NCBI GenBank assembly: GCA_024635855.1
Contig: JAGXHZ010000046.1
Coordinates: 1-64,000, forward strand
DNA: 64,000 nucleotides
Direction: 5' to 3'
DNA from: Sulfuricurvum sp.
Lineage (GTDB): Bacteria > Campylobacterota > Campylobacteria > Campylobacterales > Sulfurimonadaceae
Positions 55,671 through 64,000 of this stretch are shown here, piece after piece. Both the position numbers and the translations under genes were made by a program. How positions within the stretch are numbered: position 1 is the first letter of the stretch; every line of letters begins with the position of its first letter. The notes beneath the pieces are model-generated. The model ran no database searches, had not been told where the DNA came from, and saw only the letters and a list, made by a program, of their open reading frames with translations.

Positions 55671-56774
55671 ATGTTTAATAATATTTATAAAAATAAAAAA
55701 GTCTTAGTTACCGGGCATACGGGATTTAAAGGAAGTTGGCTTACAACATGGCTTTTAAAACTTGGAGCGGATGTCATAGGGATTTCCAAAGATATTCCCA
55801 CCTCCCCCTCTATGTTTGAAGAACTAGGACTCGAACAAAAAATCAAACATTATCAAGAGGATATTCGAGACCTAAATCGGATGACAACCATCATCGTTCA
55901 CGAAAAGCCTGAATTTTTATTTCATCTTGCTGCACAGCCGATTGTATCCGTTTCGTACAGTGACCCAATCGAAACGATCTCGTCCAATGTAATGGGGACA
56001 ACTAATATCCTAGAGGCTTTGAAGCGTTCAAATCATCCTTGTACGGCAGTCATCATCACAAGCGACAAAGCGTATGATAATGTGGAGCAGGTATGGGGAT
56101 ATAAAGAAGACGACAAGATGGGGGGGAAAGATATTTACAGCGGTAGTAAAGGGGCTGCCGAGCTTATCATCAAATCGTATTACCACTCATTTTTCAAATC
56201 ACCTCTTTGCAATGTCAAACTCGCTATCGGCAGAGCGGGAAATGTAATCGGCGGCGGAGATTGGGCCAAAGATAGAATTGTAGTTGATTGTATGGTGGCG
56301 TGGAGCAAAGGAGAAAAAGTAGAGATCCGAAGCCCCGATGCAACCCGTCCGTGGCAACATGTGCTAGAACCGCTAAGCGGATATTTACAGCTAGGGCAAA
56401 TTCTCTATTCCGACACTACTTTGCATGGAGAAGCTTTCAATTTTGGTCCGAAAGCGGAACAAAACCATACCGTCAAACAACTTCTAGAAGACCTAAGTAA
56501 CTATTGGAGTTTTGATACTATAAATAATGCTTTTACTGTTACCGATAATATCCCTTTTCATGAAGCAGGATTACTAAAACTTAATTGTGACAAATCTCTC
56601 TTTTATCTCAAATGGCAAGCTAATCTTGAATATAAAGAGACCATCCGCTTTGTCAGTGAGTGGTATTATGCTTTTTACAAAACCGATATAGATATCTATG
56701 AGAAAACGGTTCAGCAAATAAGTGAGTATGAAACCATCGCCACAGAAAAAAAACTCTCTTGGACGAAGCGGTGA
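55671..56774 (+). CDS. rfbG: CDP-glucose 4,6-dehydratase
   Basis: A 367-residue SDR matching RfbG: VLVTGHTGFKGSWLTTWL (11-28), LFHLAAQPIVSVSY, ITSDKAYDN (T-S/D-K variant typical of RfbG) and YSGSKGAAELI for the catalytic tyrosine and lysine. It converts CDP-glucose to CDP-4-keto-6-deoxyglucose. The usual partner rfbF (glucose-1-phosphate cytidylyltransferase) is not beside it. A G7 run lies at 56120-56126 inside the gene. It begins the less AT-rich last part of the locus. Confidence 0.9.
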   Translation: MFNNIYKNKKVLVTGHTGFKGSWLTTWLLKLGADVIGISKDIPTSPSMFEELGLEQKIKHYQEDIRDLNRMTTIIVHEKPEFLFHLAAQPIVSVSYSDPIETISSNVMGTTNILEALKRSNHPCTAVIITSDKAYDNVEQVWGYKEDDKMGGKDIYSGSKGAAELIIKSYYHSFFKSPLCNVKLAIGRAGNVIGGGDWAKDRIVVDCMVAWSKGEKVEIRSPDATRPWQHVLEPLSGYLQLGQILYSDTTLHGEAFNFGPKAEQNHTVKQLLEDLSNYWSFDTINNAFTVTDNIPFHEAGLLKLNCDKSLFYLKWQANLEYKETIRFVSEWYYAFYKTDIDIYEKTVQQISEYETIATEKKLSWTKR

Positions 56775-57172
56775 AAGGTGTGCTCCTCACCCCGCTAAAA
56801 CAAATTTTTCACCCAAAAGGTGACATATATCATGCTATGAAAAAAAGTGATGCAGGATTCAATGGATTTAATGAAGCCTATTTCTCTACCATACACAAAG
56901 GTGATATAAAAAGTTGGAAAAAACATACACGAATGACCCTGAATTTAGTAGTTCCAGTCGGTGAAATAGAATTCGTCATTTATGACGGCACAGATTTTTT
57001 TTCAACCAAACTTTCTCAAACTAATTATCAAAGACTCACCGTATCTCCAAATTTATGGGTTGCTTTTAAAGGAATTCAAGAGACAAATATGTTGCTTAAT
57101 CTTGCTAGCATTGAACATGATCCAAGCGAAGTTCTACATCTTGCATTAGATGAGATTCCGTATGCGTGGTAA
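56771..57172 (+). CDS. RmlC-like cupin, 4-keto-6-deoxysugar 3,5-epimerase family
   Basis: A 133-residue cupin related to dTDP-4-dehydrorhamnose 3,5-epimerase. Family points are DIYHAMKKSD, SWKKHTRMTLNLVVPVGE with the catalytic His, FVIYDG and VSPNLWVAFKGI. It is shorter than RmlC (about 180), a size seen in several CDP-deoxysugar clusters. The GTG start at 56771 gives a GTGA overlap with rfbG; a TTG four codons earlier is less likely. It should act on CDP-4-keto-6-deoxyglucose. Confidence 0.8.
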   Translation: MKGVLLTPLKQIFHPKGDIYHAMKKSDAGFNGFNEAYFSTIHKGDIKSWKKHTRMTLNLVVPVGEIEFVIYDGTDFFSTKLSQTNYQRLTVSPNLWVAFKGIQETNMLLNLASIEHDPSEVLHLALDEIPYAW

Positions 57173-58085
57173 AATACTTATTACCGGTGGGCTAGGTAAT
57201 TTAGGGAGCTGGTTAACCCATGCGTTTGCTAAAAGCGGCTATGAGGTATTGGTTCTTTCACAAAAAGCGAAACATGTCTTGAAAGATATCCCGTATACTC
57301 TCATAGAAGCGGATATATCTGATCTTGATACCTTGAAACAAATCATTCCAAAAGATATTGACTATTGTATCCATACAGCAAGTTTAAACGAATACTTTCT
57401 AGACAACTATCCTCAGAAAGCGTTACTTGTCAATACGCTTGGGACCAGAAATTTGTTGGAAGCGTTGAATATTAAACAATTAAAGAAATTTATCTATTTT
57501 AGTACTTTTCATGTATATGGTTTACAAGAAGGGATTATTTCCGAAGATACTCACCCCTATCCGAAAAATGACTATGCATCTACCCATCTGTTTGCAGAGT
57601 ATTATGTTAAACAATTCCACGCAACACATCAACTACAATACACTATTTTTCGGTTAACAAATAGCTATGGTTGTCCCTTAATCAAAGAGAGTGATAAATG
57701 GTATTTAGTTCTCAATGATTTGGTACGTTCAGCATTTTTGAATCAAAAAATTATCTTGCAAACCAATGGAAACGCTAAAAGAGATTTTATTTGGATGGGC
57801 GACGTATGCGCAATCACATTAGACTCTTTGAGTGTTTTACCAAATGACATCTACAACCTCTCATCAGCGCAACATTATAAGGTCATAGAGTTGGCACAGA
57901 TGGTTCAAGAAGCTTACCTACAACGATATGGTAAAACCATTGAAATTGTCACTAATGATACCGACCTTTCTATCTACCCGGAGCTTAGTGTTGACAACCG
58001 TAAGTTAAAAAGCTTTTTACCGTATACTGCTAAAAATAAATTTCTTTTTGAAATTAATAAAATATTCGATTTATTGGAAAATTAA
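57162..58085 (+). CDS. NAD-dependent SDR, CDP-4-keto-6-deoxysugar reductase candidate
   Basis: A 307-residue extended SDR with ILITGGLGNLGSWLT at the N-terminus and FSTFHVYG. The catalytic pair normally written Y-x-x-x-K reads YASTH here, so histidine replaces lysine. The position after rfbG and the cupin suggests it reduces the 4-keto group to finish a CDP-6-deoxyhexose. I use ATG 57162 (MRGKILITGG); ATG 57150 is also in frame. Confidence 0.75.
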   Translation: MRGKILITGGLGNLGSWLTHAFAKSGYEVLVLSQKAKHVLKDIPYTLIEADISDLDTLKQIIPKDIDYCIHTASLNEYFLDNYPQKALLVNTLGTRNLLEALNIKQLKKFIYFSTFHVYGLQEGIISEDTHPYPKNDYASTHLFAEYYVKQFHATHQLQYTIFRLTNSYGCPLIKESDKWYLVLNDLVRSAFLNQKIILQTNGNAKRDFIWMGDVCAITLDSLSVLPNDIYNLSSAQHYKVIELAQMVQEAYLQRYGKTIEIVTNDTDLSIYPELSVDNRKLKSFLPYTAKNKFLFEINKIFDLLEN

Positions 58086-58988
58086 ATGTTTTTTTCTGTC
58101 ATTATCCCTTCTTATAATCGAGAAAATATATTGCCAAAAGCAATTGATTCTGTCTTACAACAAACCTTTTCAGATTTTGAACTTATCATAGTTGATAACG
58201 GCTCAACAGATAATACACGACAGCTTGTAGAAACATATTCAAATATAGACAAGCGTATCCGCTATTTCTGGCAAGAAAACAGCGGTTCTCCTGCAGGAAG
58301 CCGCAATACCGGTATACAAAACGCCGAAGGAGTATGGGTTGCCTTTCTGGATTCGGACGACTGGTGGTTCCCCACTAAGCTGGAAGAAGTCTATAAAGCT
58401 ATCAAGGAAAATACGGCAGGTAGCTATGTTGCAATTAGTAACTGGGAAGAGAAATACGTTAATAATCATCCCAATAGCACCCTCTGTCATGGCAGCAAAG
58501 AAGAAAATAATTTATATGAGAAACTTCTCTTTGAAGGAAACCTTTTCTCAACATCAGCGATGACAGTCCAGACTATTATCCTGAAAGAGCTCGGTGGCTT
58601 TAACCCAAAAAAGGATTATTTTATTGTCGAAGATTACGATCTTTGGATGAGAATTGCCCAGAAAGGGCCCATCTTTTCGATTAAGAAGTCTCTAGGGGTT
58701 TTCTCAATCAACAGTTCAAATATGTCGGGAAATATTGAGCTAACCCATAAAAATCTAAAGCAGCTGATTAATGATCATATTGAGAAACTACCATTATTAC
58801 AAAAAGATAAAAATACGCTCAAGCGCATCCATTTTGCCCGTATTGACTATTACCAAGGACGTACCTATCAGCTTGATGGACAATTTGACAAAGCCATTCC
58901 ACTTCTTTTGTCTTCCATAAAGAGTCATCCATGGAAACTTAAAAAATGGCTTTCCTACGTCCTCTCATTATTGAGGATAGCACGATGA
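58086..58988 (+). CDS. Family 2 glycosyltransferase
   Basis: A 300-residue GT2 inverting glycosyltransferase. FFSVIIPSYNRENILPKAI at the N-terminus, IVDNGSTDNTRQ, AGSRNTGI and the metal-binding FLDSDDWW (about 91-98) with EDYDLWMRI are conserved. A helical tail (about 230-300) follows. It is cytosolic and probably adds one sugar to the lipid-linked glycan. Confidence 0.9.
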   Translation: MFFSVIIPSYNRENILPKAIDSVLQQTFSDFELIIVDNGSTDNTRQLVETYSNIDKRIRYFWQENSGSPAGSRNTGIQNAEGVWVAFLDSDDWWFPTKLEEVYKAIKENTAGSYVAISNWEEKYVNNHPNSTLCHGSKEENNLYEKLLFEGNLFSTSAMTVQTIILKELGGFNPKKDYFIVEDYDLWMRIAQKGPIFSIKKSLGVFSINSSNMSGNIELTHKNLKQLINDHIEKLPLLQKDKNTLKRIHFARIDYYQGRTYQLDGQFDKAIPLLLSSIKSHPWKLKKWLSYVLSLLRIAR

Positions 58989-59992
58989 AACCCTCCCCCT
59001 TCCACCAAGAATCCGGTAGCTCCGTCAATTTAAAACAGCTGTATCCACACTCTAATATTATATTATTTTCATACGCCAGATACGCTTTTTTAGAAGCTTT
59101 GAAGCAGCATGCAATAAAAAGTATCTACCTCCCCTCTTTCATTTGCAGGGATATGCTTTCTCCCATCAATACATTAAAGATAAAATATTTTTTTTATGAA
59201 GTTAATCAAAAGCTCGAACCACAGCTTGAAGATATTCAATGTGATGCTATCTTAATGGTAAATTATTTTGGTTTTGAACAGCCTATGTCACCATTTTTAA
59301 ACTATAAAGAGAAACATAATGCTTTAATTATTGAAGATAACGCACATGGACTTTTTAGTAAAGATAGAAAGGGAAATTTTCTTGGTACACAAGGAGACGT
59401 GGGACTTCTCAGCATACGAAAAACTATTTTTTTACCAAACGGTGCAGCACTTCTAGTCAATAGCAAATCATTAAAAAATAGCTCTTATACTTCAGCACTT
59501 ATTCTAAAGACGCTCGAAGATGAACGCTATCTTTCCAAGCAACGTCTAAAAGAAAAGATATTTCATCCATCAATCGGTATTGCTATTGTTTTAATAAGAA
59601 GAGTACTTCGCTTCATTAAAACCGGTTCCGGTTTACCTCTTCCCGATCCAATGAGCGAGCAGGAATTGCCGGCAAACCCTTATTTGACACCACTACTTAA
59701 AGAGGGAGAGTTACCTATTGATAGTGATGAAGAAATCAAAAAACGGGTGCTAATGTATTGCACTGTAGAAGAGTGGGCAAAACATTTCGATATTAAACCA
59801 ATTTACTCTCTGTATAAAGGAGTATCCCCTTATGAATTTGCCTTTATTGACAATGGAAAATCCGGACAATTTGAAAAATTCTTATTTTTAAAAGGGTATT
59901 TTATTCTTCCTTGGCCAGATTTGCCGGATGATATAGTATCAACATGTCCAGCGTTTTATAAAAAAATAAAGGTAGTACCTTTCTTATGGTAG
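58985..59992 (+). CDS. DegT-like PLP-fold protein
   Basis: A 335-residue protein resembling the DegT aminotransferase fold: FSYARYAFLEALK, SIYLPSFICRDM, LMVNYFGFEQP, and IIEDNAHGLF for the PLP aspartate. The Schiff-base lysine would be in LLSIRKTIFLPNGAALLV. The family's C-terminal part is shortened. ATG 58985 overlaps the GT2 stop (ATGA) and is preferred to the ATG at 58946. It may aminate a sugar or, with the FemAB-like neighbour, prepare an acyl acceptor. Confidence 0.65.
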   Translation: MKPSPFHQESGSSVNLKQLYPHSNIILFSYARYAFLEALKQHAIKSIYLPSFICRDMLSPINTLKIKYFFYEVNQKLEPQLEDIQCDAILMVNYFGFEQPMSPFLNYKEKHNALIIEDNAHGLFSKDRKGNFLGTQGDVGLLSIRKTIFLPNGAALLVNSKSLKNSSYTSALILKTLEDERYLSKQRLKEKIFHPSIGIAIVLIRRVLRFIKTGSGLPLPDPMSEQELPANPYLTPLLKEGELPIDSDEEIKKRVLMYCTVEEWAKHFDIKPIYSLYKGVSPYEFAFIDNGKSGQFEKFLFLKGYFILPWPDLPDDIVSTCPAFYKKIKVVPFLW

Positions 59993-60954
59993 AGTATACA
60001 CTTATCAACAATAAAGAAAAATGGAATCAAGAAATTCTAAAATTTTCAAATTCTAATCCCTATCAAATATTTGAATGGGGAGAATATAAAAAAGAGATGG
60101 GATGGATGGTAGCCTCCATCAGGGCAAATAGTAATGGAGATATCGCATATTTACAAATCACATACAAAATTAAATTCAATACATTTTTAGGATGGTGTAC
60201 AGGTAGCATAGCAGGAAATGTTACTGCTTTTAGAAAAGATGAGTTTATAAAATTCCTTCAATTGCACTTTAACATCAAATATGTTTTTATAAAAAGCAGT
60301 TTTACTACTATATTAGATTTCAATGAATCGATTGGGCTATATAGTTCCGGTTGGAAAAAATCTTGTAAGAAATTATCAACGGATTATACAACCTATGTGG
60401 ATCTAACAAATAATTTGGATATGCTATTAAATTCTTGCTCAACAAATTTTAGAAAAAATGTTAAACGAGGAAGAGATAAAAATTTAGAGATACAAGTTAA
60501 AAAACTAAGTGAATATGATGCAAACACTATATCTGCATTATTTGATAGATTTAGAACGATCAAAGATGTCCCATTACCTGATATAAATGAAATAAAAAAT
60601 ATCAAAAAAAATCTATCTGATCATATCATCATAGCAACATCTATGATTGATGGGCAAGTTGTAGGACTTAGAGCATTTTTATACCACGGGAATAAAGCTC
60701 TTGATTTTTGGGCTGCTACCGATTTGATTGGTAGACAAAATTACACTTCCTATATGCTACTTTTTGAATTGTTTCGAAAAGCCAAAGAGATGAAAATAGA
60801 AGAATATGATATGACTGGAATTGATCCATTGGAAAATCCAACGGTATTTGGTTTCAAAAATGGTTTAAGAGCAAAGAATGTTGAAAAACTTGGCGCATGG
60901 GATCTTACAAATTCAGATTTCATTAGTTTTTTAATTAATAAGATCTATCTATGA
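59986..60954 (+). CDS. FemAB-like acyltransferase (GNAT fold)
   Basis: A 322-residue protein of the FemAB/Acetyltransf_6 type, recognised by NPYQIFEWGEYKKEMGW, SSCKKL..TYVDL with STNFRKNVKRGRDKNLEI, and EYDMTGIDPLENPTVFGFKNGL. Similar proteins transfer an acyl or amino-acyl group to peptidoglycan or glycan amines. It overlaps the DegT-like gene by 7 bases and the deacetylase by 4. Confidence 0.7.
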   Translation: MVEYTLINNKEKWNQEILKFSNSNPYQIFEWGEYKKEMGWMVASIRANSNGDIAYLQITYKIKFNTFLGWCTGSIAGNVTAFRKDEFIKFLQLHFNIKYVFIKSSFTTILDFNESIGLYSSGWKKSCKKLSTDYTTYVDLTNNLDMLLNSCSTNFRKNVKRGRDKNLEIQVKKLSEYDANTISALFDRFRTIKDVPLPDINEIKNIKKNLSDHIIIATSMIDGQVVGLRAFLYHGNKALDFWAATDLIGRQNYTSYMLLFELFRKAKEMKIEEYDMTGIDPLENPTVFGFKNGLRAKNVEKLGAWDLTNSDFISFLINKIYL

Positions 60955-61703
60955 ATTTTAAAAAGACCCTAAAAGAGATGCTAGGAGAAATATATTATCA
61001 GGGCTTTTACCGTTATGCCAAACCTATCGGAAACCGGGTTTTAATCTATCATGCCTTTGGAACAAAACTACCGCATGATACGTACGGCATCAGTATCCAA
61101 CCAAATCTATTTGAAGAACATATCAAATACATCAAAGAGAGATTTACGATTGTACCGATCACTGATTCTACTTTTGACACATCAACCGATAATACGGTCT
61201 CAATCAGCATTGATGACGGATATAAAGACAACCTTATCGCCGCTGAAATTTTAGAAAAATACAACGTGCCCTTTACTCTTTATGTTTCAACAGGATTGAC
61301 AAATCAGCCCAACTATTTAAATAACAATGATCTACAAAATCTTTCAAATCTTAGCCTCTGTACGCTCGGAACCCATGGAGTAGATCACAGGCCTCTTTCA
61401 AAACTTTCCCTGGTAGAGCAAAAGTATGAAATAATCGAATCAAAAAAATCCTTGGAAGACTGTATCTCCAAAGAAATCCGAAATTTTTCTTATCCGTACG
61501 GAGACTATAATTCGCAGGCAAAGCAGATTGCAGATAGTACCTATGAACTTATTTCCACTAGCCATATCGGCATTAATAAATACCAATGCGATAAAAAGTT
61601 GCTTAAGAGAATCGAAATCGTTGCTAATGATAGCCTAGAGGAACTCAGTAAAAAAATCTTGGGATATTATGACTATTTGCAATATAAGAATCTTTTTTCA
61701 TGA
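60951..61703 (+). CDS. Polysaccharide deacetylase (NodB family)
   Basis: A 250-residue carbohydrate esterase 4-type enzyme. SISIDDGYKDN (metal-binding Asp pair), LGTHGVDHRPLS (His pair) and FSYPYGDYN are the three classic motifs. It removes N-acetyl groups from amino sugars. No signal peptide is evident, so it would act in the cytosol on a lipid-linked or nucleotide sugar. ATGA overlaps at both ends. Confidence 0.85.
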   Translation: MNFKKTLKEMLGEIYYQGFYRYAKPIGNRVLIYHAFGTKLPHDTYGISIQPNLFEEHIKYIKERFTIVPITDSTFDTSTDNTVSISIDDGYKDNLIAAEILEKYNVPFTLYVSTGLTNQPNYLNNNDLQNLSNLSLCTLGTHGVDHRPLSKLSLVEQKYEIIESKKSLEDCISKEIRNFSYPYGDYNSQAKQIADSTYELISTSHIGINKYQCDKKLLKRIEIVANDSLEELSKKILGYYDYLQYKNLFS

Positions 61704-62500
61704 CATATCCTTATTTTTCAATCATCATCCCCTGCTACAATTCAGAGCATACCATTGTACGCGCACTCTTATCTGTACTTAATCAAACCGAAACGGATTA
61801 TGAAATAATTATTGTTGATGATGGTAGTACCGACAACACCGTCAAAATTACAAAAGATTTTTTTGCAAAGTGTACTTGTGAATGGAAAATTATTACAGGG
61901 GGCAATCAGGGAGCAGCGGGGGCCCGTAATAAAGGCGCGCAAGCCGCACAAGGAGAATTTTTAGCTTTTCTTGATTCGGATGATGAATGGCATCGTGAAA
62001 AACTCTCTATACAACGACAATATCTTGCAAGCAATAACCTTGATTTTATCGCGGCGGGATATACTCTTGATCCGTTGAGTAAAATTTTGAGTGAACCGAT
62101 TGTACGCTTTTATACTCTCCAAGATCTTCTTTGGCGTAATCGTTTCTCTACTCCCGGTGTTGTTGTCAAAAAAGATTTTTTCTGGAGTGTCGGAGGATTT
62201 GAATCGTATCAGCGCTACGCTGAAGATTATACGCTTTGGATGAAACTTGCTATAGCCAAAGCACTACCTGCTTTTATCTCGCCTCCGCTTGTACGACTGC
62301 ACAAACCTGCTTTCGGTGCGGCAGGGCTGTCTGCCGATTCATGGAAAATGACCTTAGGAGAAATTTCAGGATATAAATATCTCTATAAAAATAAAAATAT
62401 TACTTTTATACAATTCATAACTTTTTTAATTATCTCTTTGTTAAAATATGTAAGAAGAAAAATCCTTTTATTATTTCGACGTGGAAAGAAGCTAAAATGA
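61700..62500 (+). CDS. Family 2 glycosyltransferase
   Basis: A 266-residue GT2 enzyme: FSIIIPCYNSEHTIVRAL, IIVDDGSTDNT, GAAGARNKGA, and AFLDSDDEWH as the metal site, then EDYTLWMKL. A basic, hydrophobic C-terminus (ITFLIISLLKYVRRKILLLF) may sit on the membrane. It overlaps the deacetylase and galE by 4 bases each. Confidence 0.9.
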   Translation: MTYPYFSIIIPCYNSEHTIVRALLSVLNQTETDYEIIIVDDGSTDNTVKITKDFFAKCTCEWKIITGGNQGAAGARNKGAQAAQGEFLAFLDSDDEWHREKLSIQRQYLASNNLDFIAAGYTLDPLSKILSEPIVRFYTLQDLLWRNRFSTPGVVVKKDFFWSVGGFESYQRYAEDYTLWMKLAIAKALPAFISPPLVRLHKPAFGAAGLSADSWKMTLGEISGYKYLYKNKNITFIQFITFLIISLLKYVRRKILLLFRRGKKLK

Positions 62501-63513
62501 ATATTTTAATTACTGGAGGTGCCGGTTATATTGGTAGCCATGTCGTAAAACTATTATTAGAATCAACTAATCACAATATTACTATTATAGATAACTTATC
62601 CACTGGAAGTTATGACACAATCTATACATTAAAAAATATTGCAAATAAAGGAGCATTTCACTTTTATAAAGCTGATTTAAGCGATTCTATAGCTATTCAC
62701 AAAATATTCCAATCAGAAAAATACGATGCAATCATGCATTTTGCAGCATCTATTGTTGTTTCAGAATCAGTTGAAAATCCAATAAAATACTATCTCAATA
62801 ATACTGTCAATACCACTCATTTAATACAATATGCTGTCCAATATAATATCAACAAATTTATTTTCTCCTCAACAGCAGCAGTGTATGGAGAACCTACTAT
62901 CTCTAATGTAAACGAAACTACTCCGACGCAACCAATCAATCCCTATGGAATGAGCAAATATATGAGCGAATCTATTTTACGAGACATCGCGTTAGCCTAT
63001 CCTAATTTCAAATTTGTCATTTTACGTTATTTTAACGTTGCAGGAGGAAGTTTGGATAACCGAATTGGTCAGAGCTTTCCAAACGCAACACACCTCATCA
63101 AAATAGCGGCAGAGTGTGCATCTAGGAAGCGTAATAAAATGTTTATCTTTGGAGATGACTACCCAACGCCAGATGGAAGCTGTATCAGAGATTATATTCA
63201 TGTCGAAGATCTTTCACTATCTCATCTTGCGGCACTGAAATATTTAAATGACGGAGGAGATAGCGATATTTTTAATTGTGGATATGGCAAAGGATATAGT
63301 GTCAAAGAAGTAATCGAAACTATGAAAACTATTTCTAAAATTGATTTCGAAGTTGAAACTACATCTCGTCGCATAGGAGATCCGGCACAACTCATTGCGG
63401 AAAATAAAAAAATATTAAATACATTAACATGGAAACCAAAATATAATGACTTATCTCTAATATGTCAAACAGCCCTATCATGGGAAAAACGGCAAGAACC
63501 TCTTATTGTATGA
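62497..63513 (+). CDS. galE: UDP-glucose 4-epimerase
   Basis: A 338-residue SDR, the usual GalE size. LITGGAGYIGSHVVKLL (4-20), IIDNLSTGS, MHFAASIVVSESVENP, FSSTAAVYGEP and the catalytic NPYGMSKYMSE (Tyr/Lys) are all present, and the C-terminal RRIGDPAQLIA segment confirms it. It interconverts UDP-glucose/galactose or their N-acetyl forms, giving donors to the glycosyltransferases nearby. Confidence 0.95.
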   Translation: MNILITGGAGYIGSHVVKLLLESTNHNITIIDNLSTGSYDTIYTLKNIANKGAFHFYKADLSDSIAIHKIFQSEKYDAIMHFAASIVVSESVENPIKYYLNNTVNTTHLIQYAVQYNINKFIFSSTAAVYGEPTISNVNETTPTQPINPYGMSKYMSESILRDIALAYPNFKFVILRYFNVAGGSLDNRIGQSFPNATHLIKIAAECASRKRNKMFIFGDDYPTPDGSCIRDYIHVEDLSLSHLAALKYLNDGGDSDIFNCGYGKGYSVKEVIETMKTISKIDFEVETTSRRIGDPAQLIAENKKILNTLTWKPKYNDLSLICQTALSWEKRQEPLIV

Positions 63514-63621
63514 CAATAGACTCCCTTAATGAATGTAATTTATTTGTATTTTCTTCATGACCATTCATCTATATAGTTTTATTGTTATCTTATAAAAAAA
63601 CCTTTCAACAATGGGGAGAAA
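63514..63621 (+). promoter_or_regulatory. 108-bp gap before the last glycosyltransferase
   Basis: An AT-rich gap with a TATAGT at about 63573 and TTGTTATCTTATAA further on that could form a promoter for the next transcription unit. GGGGAG at 63613-63618 is the ribosome-binding site of the next gene. No terminator hairpin is convincing. Confidence 0.3.
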
Positions 63622-64000
63622 ATGACTACTAAAAAACGGCTTTGCTATATTGCAACTATCCCCGCTGTAGTTCATAGCTTTTTACGTGTTCATATTCAAG
63701 CAGCCGCAGAGAAGTATGATGTGACCGTAATTTGCAATCAAACCGACAAACATCTGCTTGATGGTCTCAATGCGCATATTATTCTGCTTCCCATAACGCG
63801 AAAACCCTCCCCTTGGAATGATATGATAATATTATTTCGGCTATTCAATCTATTTCGCCGTGAGAGATTTGACATTGTCCATTCCATCATGCCGAAAACA
63901 GGGATGCTCGCAATGCTGGGAGCTTGGATGGCACGTGTCCCTGTACGTATACACACATTCACCGGACAAGTCTGGGTGACGAAGCATGGAATAAAACGTA
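63622..64000 (+). CDS. GT4-type glycosyltransferase, N-terminal part (cut by window end)
   Basis: The first 126 codons are present and open to the window edge. KRLCYIATIPAVVHSFLRVH, a conserved opening of GT-B family 4 glycosyltransferases in O-antigen and glycan loci, is followed by FDIVHSIMPKTGMLAMLG and VPVRIHTFTGQVW. These features are typical of the N-terminal acceptor lobe. The ATG at 63622 follows GGGGAG by a few bases. Confidence 0.8.
   Translation, partial: MTTKKRLCYIATIPAVVHSFLRVHIQAAAEKYDVTVICNQTDKHLLDGLNAHIILLPITRKPSPWNDMIILFRLFNLFRRERFDIVHSIMPKTGMLAMLGAWMARVPVRIHTFTGQVWVTKHGIKR

Noticed and set aside
1..64000. tRNA or rRNA genes, CRISPR arrays, integrases or insertion sequences
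   Set aside because: None could be seen; no non-coding gap exceeds about 140 bases, and no transposase-like translation was noticed on either strand.

Overview
The window looks like a chromosomal segment of a Campylobacterota (epsilonproteobacterial) bacterium of the Sulfuricurvum/Sulfurimonas type. This is inferred from gene content, not from a database match: a futalosine-pathway MqnA, a PglK-type oligosaccharide flippase, a CZB-domain chemoreceptor, a moaD-moaE-moeA operon, and good -10 boxes without clear -35 boxes. It has two very different halves.

Bases 1-15,350 are ordinary housekeeping DNA on both strands: the tail of uppP, rdgB, a YajR-like MFS transporter, moaD-moaE-moeA, mqnA, gltX, a SurA-like periplasmic chaperone, a chemoreceptor, accB-accC, dcd, a DUF465 gene, asnB and metK. 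metK carries a one-base deletion near 14178 that breaks its frame. Several promoters and hairpin terminators are visible, and there is one 71-bp MITE-like palindromic repeat.

Bases 15,418-64,000 are a surface-glycan locus, all on the + strand, of about 45 genes that mostly overlap by a few bases. Sampled composition drops sharply (34 of 60 G/C at 901-960; 11 of 60 at 30541-30600). It opens with a PglK-like ABC flippase. Four consecutive modules follow, each with a CMP-sugar cytidylyltransferase (SpsF or NeuA type), a large GT-B-like putative transferase and a SAM methyltransferase next to that transferase. Module 1 (17133-31596): Kdo8N-type oxidase and aminotransferase (KdnB/KdnA-like), a cytidylyltransferase-like::PseG-like fusion, SpsF, NeuB, and a tailoring block (DUF4910 metallo-hydrolase, two GNATs, radical SAM/SPASM, carbamoyltransferase, PhyH oxygenase). 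Module 2 (31589-42143): class III aminotransferase, LegB-like dehydratase, nucleotidyltransferase, SDR, NeuB, SpsF, PseG, WbqC, PIG-L deacetylase, LIC12162-family transferase. This is nearly a complete nonulosonic-acid pathway. Module 3 (42151-47173): SpsF, Gfo/Idh/MocA dehydrogenase, DegT aminotransferase, zinc-ribbon methyltransferase, transferase. Module 4 (47250-55570): NeuA-type enzyme, 2-hydroxyacid dehydrogenase, GmhA-like SIS isomerase, Gfo/Idh/MocA, dehydroquinate-synthase-like cyclase, cyclase-family hydrolase, methyltransferase, transferase. It is the least familiar set.

From 55,671 a somewhat less AT-rich block holds a CDP-6-deoxyhexose branch (rfbG, cupin epimerase, SDR), two family 2 glycosyltransferases, a DegT-like protein, a FemAB-like acyltransferase, a polysaccharide deacetylase, galE and the start of a GT4 glycosyltransferase cut by the window end. 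The likely overall role is synthesis of several rare CMP- and CDP-activated sugars, assembly on a lipid carrier and export by the flippase. No flagellin, Maf transferase, oligosaccharyltransferase, Wzx/Wzy or capsule exporter gene is in the window, so the final acceptor cannot be told.
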